Position numbers and translations under genes: made by a program
In this document: positions 24,401 through 33,400 of the stretch, in pieces
How positions within the stretch are numbered: position 1 is the stretch's first letter
How the letters are laid out: each line of letters starts with the position of its first letter
Virus record (IMG/VR): IMGVR_UViG_3300018036_001109
Location: 1-42,180 of that record
DNA from: a virus
DNA: 42,180 nt
Reading direction: 5' to 3' (one strand)
The notes under the pieces: model-generated
Database searches by the model: none
What the model saw: the letters and a program-made list of their open reading frames with translations, nothing else
What the model was told of the DNA's origin: nothing

Positions 24401-27400
24401 AAAGTAATAGTAGGTGCTGAAATATATCCTGTACCCGGATTAGTAATTCTAATCTCAGATATAGATCCGTTTTTACCAATGTACGCTTCAGCAACAGCGC
24501 CGGTGCCGCCGCCGCCGGATATTTCAACTGATGGTGCATTTAGATAACCCGAACCTGCTTCGTAAATATTAATTTCTTTAATTTTAAAACTTACATTTTC
24601 TAACCAGTGCTTTTGTGGATAAGATGTGATACCGTTTACTTGTACAGTATCATTTACTACTCTAGTATCTACAGGAACAATTTTTCCTCTAGCATCACTA
24701 TAGTAAGGTGGCAAATCAAAATCAGTAACGATTGTTTGAGTATTATCATCACCTTCATATGTTGATAAGTATTCTCTAATTTTAGTTTTATAAGGTTTAA
24801 CTTCTTTTACATATTCTTCATAACTTTCTAAGAAGTCATTATTAAATGTAATGTCTTTTCTTAGTTTACCAACATTATGCTTTGCTTTAACAAATGAAGT
24901 TTTAAATGCCCAATCAATAAATGGTTGTTCACTTAAAATATAACGCATTTGTGCAAAGAATAATTCATTATAATGAATTGCTAAGTCATCAACAAATATT
25001 TTATCACGTAATGATGACAGTATAATTCTTAATTCTTGAACTGGTATTAAATCAAACGCACTATCATCATATCCAAAACTATCATAACCAACTAATTCAT
25101 CGCTATAATCGTACAATGCTTTAGATAGTTGTACTGTAGCATTTTCTCTACCGATTGTTTCATAGTTAATAGTATAATCAACATTTACTTGTTCGTCAAT
25201 TTTACGTAAAAGTAACCAGCCGCCGGAACCTACATTGTTAATTTTTACAATTTGACCATAAACGTCATCTAACGATTCTAATTCGTATGTTTCGTCAATT
25301 ACGAAATCTGCTTTAGTTAATTCATTATAACCTTCTGCATACCAATTATCATAACTCCAATAATCTCTTACATCATAACTTTGACTAATAATTCTATTCC
25401 ACGGATAATTGCCGCCAACGTACTCGTAAACTGACCATCTATTAGCATAAGAAGTGTCTGTATTAACTAACACAGAAAACTTACGTACGGTAATTACGTC
25501 TGTACTGCTGTAATTTGAACCTTGATTAATTACTGTTGCACTAATAACCGATCCAATGCTGTTAATTTCAAGAGCAACTTCAGCATTTTCTCCTGCTGTA
25601 GTAACAAACTCTACTGTTGGATTTGTTTTATAGCCTCTTCCTCCGTCAACAATATCTACTCTAATTAATTTACCATCAATTATAGTTGCATTAAGTTGTG
25701 CAGTTCTTACTTTACTAACTGAAACATATTGAAGTTCTAAATCTGTATCAATTGTCAAATCATAAAGTCTTGATGCTAGGGTTGGTTTAGGATCATTACT
25801 ATCTAGATCTGATAAATCAAAATCATCAATTAATACATTTTGTTTTAATACAATGTTTACTCTTTCAATTGCTTGTTTAAGTGCTTCAACTCTGTTAACA
25901 AACATAGTTTGTCGTGGGTTGTTTAGTACTCCGTATTTGTCTTGATTTCCTAACTGTCTGTCAGGAATTTCTCTACCTTGTTTGTCAAACCCAATTAAAC
26001 TATCAAACCATTTTTCTTCTAAGTCTGATTTAGGAATACTTGTACCAAGTCCATCAGTAATAATATTATACTGATTATGAATATTCTGTTCAAGGTTATC
26101 AATAGTCCAATAACTAAATTTAATAACACTATCTTTTCCTGTAATACTTGATCCTAAATTATGTAACGCCCACTCATTATCTCTTAATAAGTTTACATAT
26201 TTGTATCCTTGACCATTAGGATCTCTAATTAATTCTTGAACATCGGCACCACTAATTGATCTACCTGGTACATCTGGAACTGTTTTTTTATTTCTTACCC
26301 AGAAATAATTGTAATTTGTAAACTTTTGTGCAGGTTCGTCATATACTCTTCTAGTTGAATATACACTGTCGCCGTATTTAGATTTTCCGCTAATACCACG
26401 TGTAAGTCCTTCTTCTGTATCTGCATCTTCGTCCCATTCGCTTGGTAATAATGTTGTCTCTACCCATTCATAAATTTCAACTTCAGTACCTGGAAAAATT
26501 GTATTAAACTGATTTGTAACACTAAAAATATTTCCAGTATTACTATAAGGATTAATAAATCTTACAGCATCAATATCCCACCATAGTTTACCAACTATAT
26601 CAACTGTATTAAAAATAGTAGCATCTTTAACTACCCCTACTACACTATCATCTACAATATTATAACTTGCAGGATCATATGTAGTTTTATATGATAATTC
26701 AACTTCTGCCGGTCCGGCAATTTTTCCTTGTAGCGGATCAATATAATCAAGATACTCATCTACAACATTAGTTTGTTTGTTGTAAATACTAACACTTTTA
26801 ATTTTGTTAACATCAACAACTGGTCTTGCTTGACGCTTTCTTGTCCATAACTTACCTGTTGAAGGGCTTCTATAATCAAATACTGCGCCCGGAGAACTAT
26901 TTTCTTCTTCGTTTAAGTAAGTAGGTAATCCTGCATAAATGTGATTATTGCTAACTGCTAATACTTCACCAAAGTATACAACATTTGGATCTGAGTTTTT
27001 AATTTTATCAGCATAAACATATCTATTTCCTGTTAATTCAAATACAAATATCTCACCTGTATCAGTAAGTGTTGTATTAAACAACGTTGTTCCGTTATCA
27101 AATAATGTTAAGTTTGCATCAAATTCTGTTATGCTTGTTGAATCTCCGCCTGATGATGTAATAACTAATCTGTCTCCACTAAATTTTACTTTAGAACCAA
27201 ACTTTTCATTTGGTAATCCTTTTGGACCAGTTAGTGTTTGTACTAGACTAAATGTTCCGTGAATTGATTCATATAGATAAACTGCACCAGCATTTGTATA
27301 AGTTGTGCTCCAATTAGTTGCACCTACAGCAATAAATTTGCCATCATCAGAAACAGCAACACTTGATCCGTAGTTAATATCTACTTTCTCCGAATCAACT

Positions 27401-30400
27401 AACTGATCCCAAAGGAACTGTCCGTTAATTAATCTGTAAATCGCAAGTTTAGGAGTACTTAATGCACTGTCAACTTGATCGCCATACTTAACTACTGATG
27501 CTAATACGTGTCCGTTTTTACTTACATCATAATTTGATCCAAACTGTAATAGATTAGAAGTTTCTAATGCACTATCATTGCCAACAATAAATCCTGTATT
27601 GTTAGGAATGTATCCGTTTAAGTCAACGCCTGTTTCAACTAACACCCAGTCTGCTAAATTAAATGCTCTAGGTAAAACATTAGTAGTTGCTTGATAAATT
27701 TCTTCTGCATATTTTACATATTCACCTTCGTAATATGTAATAGTCGGATCGTGTTCTCCACGATAGTTTTCATCTGAACCTAATTGCCAGCCTAGTGACT
27801 CATCGTAATTAATAATATTAATTCTACCAGGTTCTGCAAATGTGTTATTACCCTTACTTGAAATATAAATTGCACGACTTCCATCTGGTCGAGTAATTAA
27901 ATCTATAGTTGCTCCAAGATGTTTGTAGTTAGTACTATCTGGCATTGTATAGACGTTTGTTAATACATAGAAGTTACTAGCATTTCTTTCGTAAACTGCA
28001 TATGCTCCTTGACGCACAAGTCCGCTTGCTATCCCTGTTTCAGTTACAGGTATGTTATAGACTCTAGTCCAATCATTATTTGATAATGAAGGTGGATTTG
28101 CCTCTCTTGGAGAACCTTGTATTACTGTTTGTTTATAAACCCAGTATTCAAAATTTTGTAATGTTCTAGTACTTCCTGGAGTAAGGTTTTCGCCTCTATC
28201 AATAACAATAAGTGGACCCACTGTATTGTTTGTTAAATATACTCCTATTGTAGTACCAACAAGTCTAATAGTTCCTGCACCTTGTGAACCTTCAACTATA
28301 CTTAAACTTGAAATGTTCCCAAATTCACTACCTTTCTTCCATGTTCCTGTTGTATTTCTAAGGAAGAGTCTTAAGTTATTAAACACCTTTTCGACATACA
28401 TGACTTCACCTGTTGCAAGAGTATCGTTATCTCTTACAATATCGCCAACAACTGGAATATACGGATTACCATAATTGGGATTGTAGTCAGGATCGCCTGG
28501 TGTTGGCGAACCACTATTATCAAAGTTAGTTAAGTTTACATTCGCCCAACCGTCCCAGATATCATAAACTCTGTGAGTTGTTCTATTCAGATAGTCGTGG
28601 TCTAATTCAGGAGCAATAACTGATGGCTCTTGTACAATTCCATCTGCATTACGATATTCATTAAACCAAAATTGAAATTCATCGTTCGGTGCTGTAATAT
28701 CATTTTCAAGTGTTTTAGGTAATCTGAATACCCACTTGTCTGAGATTTCATATCCTGCTTCACTATTCCATGTTAATGTTTCAATATATGACGGAACTCC
28801 AGGATCAGCGTCATCTACAATGTTATAAACATTTTCCCAATAATTAACTGTACGAACTTCTGCTTGTTTAATAATGTCTTGAACAATTAAATATGGTTTA
28901 GTTTCAATAGTTTGTGTTACGTTAAATGTCTGACCGACTGGAATTTTCCACCAACCTGCAAGATCATCATTAGGTTGTTGTACTGCACGTTCGTAACTAC
29001 CGATATTAATATCGCCAACTGTTAATGTACCTTCATCTGCAAAATCGCCATTTGTTTCATTAACATAGATAAGTGTTCTATTGTCACCAGTTGTATATTT
29101 GTATACAACAATACCTAATGCAATATCACTACTAATTGTTTCTCCAATATCTGGAATTGCTTGTGTATTGTCAACTAATAGTATATCATCAACCTTTTCT
29201 TCAATGATGTGTTCTCCTGTAAAGAAGTCTGATGATAATATATTGCTGTCATTAAATGGATTAACACCTGATGGATATCTAGTATTTTTAGAGTTCCAAA
29301 TTAACTGTAATTTGTCGCCAACTGCACTTCCTTCGTATTGAACTGATTGGGCTCTAATTAAAACGTGATCAGTTACTTCTTCTTGGAATGTAAAGTTTCC
29401 TCGTAAAATTAACCAAAGGTTATCATAGACTCCGTCGTCATCTGTACCGACAACTGCGTTAACATGAGATGCAAAACTTGGATATGCTAAACTGTCATCA
29501 CTTGGAAATACTGTTGTTTTTGCTTTCCAGAATTGATTAGTATACTGTACAATGTCATCTTGTTGATATGTTGAAACAGGATCAAATGTACCTTTGTATG
29601 TTGTTTTAACATTGCCAGCATAAGGAATTCCAACTACAATAAACTTACCGTCAGTGCTTACTGCTGTAGAACTACCAAAACTTTCGCCACCTGTAAACAA
29701 GTTTGGAGGACAGTCAAGTACTTGTGATTGAATCATATTCAAGTTTTCTGCCGCTCTATAGTGAATGTCTACTCTACCTAAACTAGTGTTAGTAGGATTA
29801 GGAACACCTACGGCAACTACTGTGTTAATATCGTTAGCAGAAATGCTTGATCCAAAACGTCTAGTATCACTGCCAAACACTCCATCGAGTGTAGCATTAT
29901 AACTTTTTTGATTTAATTTATAATTGTTTGTATTCTCTAAAACAGTCCAACGGTTAACTTCATCTGAATCAACCCAAACACGCTCATTTGCTGAATAATT
30001 ATCTCGGGTAACAACTGCATTAACATCTGTCAATGACGGAACTCTTACTGAGTTAAGTTTAACAAGGAATCCGTTTGCTTCTGGAACGTCAGGTACTTCT
30101 CCTGTAGTTTCAGCATATACAATATTAAGACTTACTCGTTTAACTTTATAAAATCTTTCTGAATCTGGTATTGTTCCTAGTACACCAATAATGTCATCTT
30201 TTTCAAATTGCGGGACTCTATTAAGTTCAATCTCAATAGAACTTGAACTATCACTATTAATAATACTTTTAACCTTGAATGGTGTTTCAGTTTGTCGTAA
30301 AACGTCCCACGATTGTCCACGTTTACTAACCCAAACATACTGACCTACTGAAACTGATTTTACAGAAAAGTCTAAAATACTATCGTAGTTTGTAAATTTA

Positions 30401-33400
30401 AAATCAATATCATCTTCAGCAACATACCCAGCAGTTTTAATATACGAATCTGAATCGCTTAAATCTTTAGTTGGGAATGGTGTATGATTATAATTTTCAG
30501 GTTTAGAATAAACATCATTTTTAGCATATCTATATACTAAGTCTGTTGCTTGTGGATCTATATTTTGTACCAACTGGAATGGCTGTGGCTGTAAACGCAT
30601 CTTTGATTCGTCAATTAAATATTCAACTTCTTCAAAGCCACCGCTTGCTCCATATTGACCTACTTTAAATGCCCACTCTTCAAAAAATTCTAAACTTGAA
30701 TTTTCTGTATTAGACAGAGCATCAAACAATTTACTTAAACTATTTTGTGTACCTTTATCTTGAATAAATCCTTGATAGAATTTATATTGACTAACTGGAT
30801 CAGGAATAATATTTTCTAAATATTGTCTCTTTTGATATCCAATTAAATGTTGTGCAATACGTTGTTGTTCACTATCGAAGTTGTCAGTATCAAGATCATA
30901 AAAGTCTGCAAACTGATTTGCTTTATAATCAAAGTTTGGAATAAGTTCTGATTTAGGTTCTTGAGGTAATCTGTACCATTCTGTATCATCAAAATTTAAA
31001 CTTCCTGGAATTTTCTTTTTAGCACTATAATAAAATGTTTTATGCTTTACAATATCAGCAATAGCATAATCAGTATTTTCTTCCCAGTCTTTAATTCTAA
31101 CATCATTGTACGTAAAGCCAGGAACATCAAAACTTCCATTCCAACCGCTAGTACGATAGCCAACACCTTTAATACGTGCTTGTCTATAACCAGATGCTGG
31201 ACTATAAATTGTATCATTAAAGACTGTTGTATTATCAATTAATACAACGTGTTCTTTTTGTACTAATGGAAGTTTTAAAAAGTATATTCCATCAGCAGTA
31301 TTTTTAAGTTTTAATCCAAATTCGTTTTGATTTGTTCTAATAGTATTAGCAAAGTTTTCACTTAATTTTTGTCCATCTGCTTTTAATAATGTATAATCAT
31401 AAAAATTATCAAAGATGTTATCAACAACTGCATAGTCTTTACTAAATTTTAAATTGCTTGCACTAGGTGAAAGTGTAAGTAATGCACCTGAACTCCAGTT
31501 CTGTGTGGTCCAGAATAAAAACTCCCTAGCACTTAGTTCCCAGTTTTCAATAGTTTCAATTTCACGATTAAAATTATCAAAAGAAAACCCTTTATATTCT
31601 AACCATTGTCCGTATCCTAATAGGAAGTCGATAACTTCTTGAGGTGTACGCATTAATGTTCCGTACTTTAATTGTGTCGCATCAAGTTCAAAGTTTCTTC
31701 TAATAACACCTTCAACGCCGCCTTCAATTGGTAACTCTGCTAGTCTAGTAAAGTTATCTAAATTAAATCCAGCACCAGTGTGTGTTACTTTTACTCTAAA
31801 GAAGTTGTCGCCGTTGCGGACAATTTGACCAACTCTATACTGCTCGCCATTTTGCCATTCAAGGAATGGTTCGCTTACTCCGCCAATATTAACTACAGGA
31901 TCTGAAGCACGGTCAATTGGTTTATTATATAAGAAGTATGGACGACTTCTGTCATATCCTTTAACAACAAAACCCGAAGCATTCTTTTCAATAATAACAC
32001 CACTGTATGAAACAGTATCAATAGGTGTTGAAACGTTAAAGAAAATCTTGTAGTTTTCTTCAGGAATAAAAACATTACCTTTATTGCTAGGTGTTCTTGA
32101 GTCTAGTAACAACTTAAACTTAGCAGGAGTGCTAAAGCCTCCCATTTTAAATCCTAGTTGTACTCCGATAGTTTTTACTTGTTCACTATATGTTTCATTT
32201 AACTTTGTAACATCTGCATTAATGTAATTGAACATATAGTTGACCAATCCAGCAGTAGTAACACGAGTTTGTGATTCCGCTGTATTAGGGAATATAATAT
32301 CTGTTGGTGTAAGACGTTTATTGCTTGTATTATAAATGAGTTCATTTGCCGCAGAGCGAACTATTCTTGCTCTATCAAATCCTGTTCCAATAACTTTTGC
32401 TGGTTGGCAAATTAGCCAAGCATTAATTAATGCAAACGGTAATTCTGAACTTCTGCGCCATGCTGTTTCAGTTGGTGCTTCGTCGCCAAACACAAATGCT
32501 TTATTTGTATCAGGAGCAATAAGTCCTCTAGCATATCCACTTTCATACGGACTTACTAATTGTCCTTGTGAATTTACTGGAACGTATTTTGTAAGATCTT
32601 TACGTGCATAATTAGGACGATATCTAATTGGCTTATTAGGTTCTCTAACCCTGCCTACTTCTAAATCTTCCCAAAGAATTAAGTTTTCTTTTGTGTACGG
32701 GGCTGGACCATATACTTCTGTCCACCAAGTCGGCATTTCAACAAACCCTAAAATTTTCCAAGGTGTTGTATTCGGAGTATCTGTACTTAGATATTCATTA
32801 TAAACACTACGCCAGAAACCATTTAATGGCTTTCCATCTGGATCTGACATAATAGAGTAATTCCAAGTAAATGAATCCTCTCTGTCATAAAAACTAAAAT
32901 CTGTATAATCAGGATCGCCTGCAATGCTTAACCATTCAATAAAGTCTGTAATAATAATATCATCGATATTATTTTTAGTAAATTGAGTTTCTCTTGAACG
33001 ATGGCCTACAAAACTATCAATATCAAAAATATCTTTATCGTATTGAACTTTAATATTATTATAGATTCGTTTTTCTAATTCAAGAATAACATCATCTCTA
33101 TAATCTCCGTATGCCTTTATAATACTACCGTCGTGTCCTTTAATAACAACTTGCGGAGTTCTGTAAGTGTTGTCAGTATATTTTACAGGAAAATGTAATG
33201 GCCATAATCCTAATTTTGTTGGAGTTGGCGGAATATATGAAGCATCAGTTGATTCATATTCGTAAATTGTAATTACATCGTTAACTGCAATTTCTAAACT
33301 GTCTTCTAAACGAATAAATCCTTCATCTGTAAATGTATAATCTACACTGTGCATTAGTTGTTGATCGTTTTTGTAAACGTAAACTGCTTTTGCACTAATA

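Noticed and set aside
24498-24518. GC-rich CCG-type run as a regulatory repeat
   Set aside because: It encodes a glycine stretch (SGGGGTG) in a GxGY module of the giant protein; simple codon effect.
31047-31238. Small minus-strand frame inside the giant gene
   Set aside because: Out-of-frame overlap with no start signal; its composition reflects the host frame.
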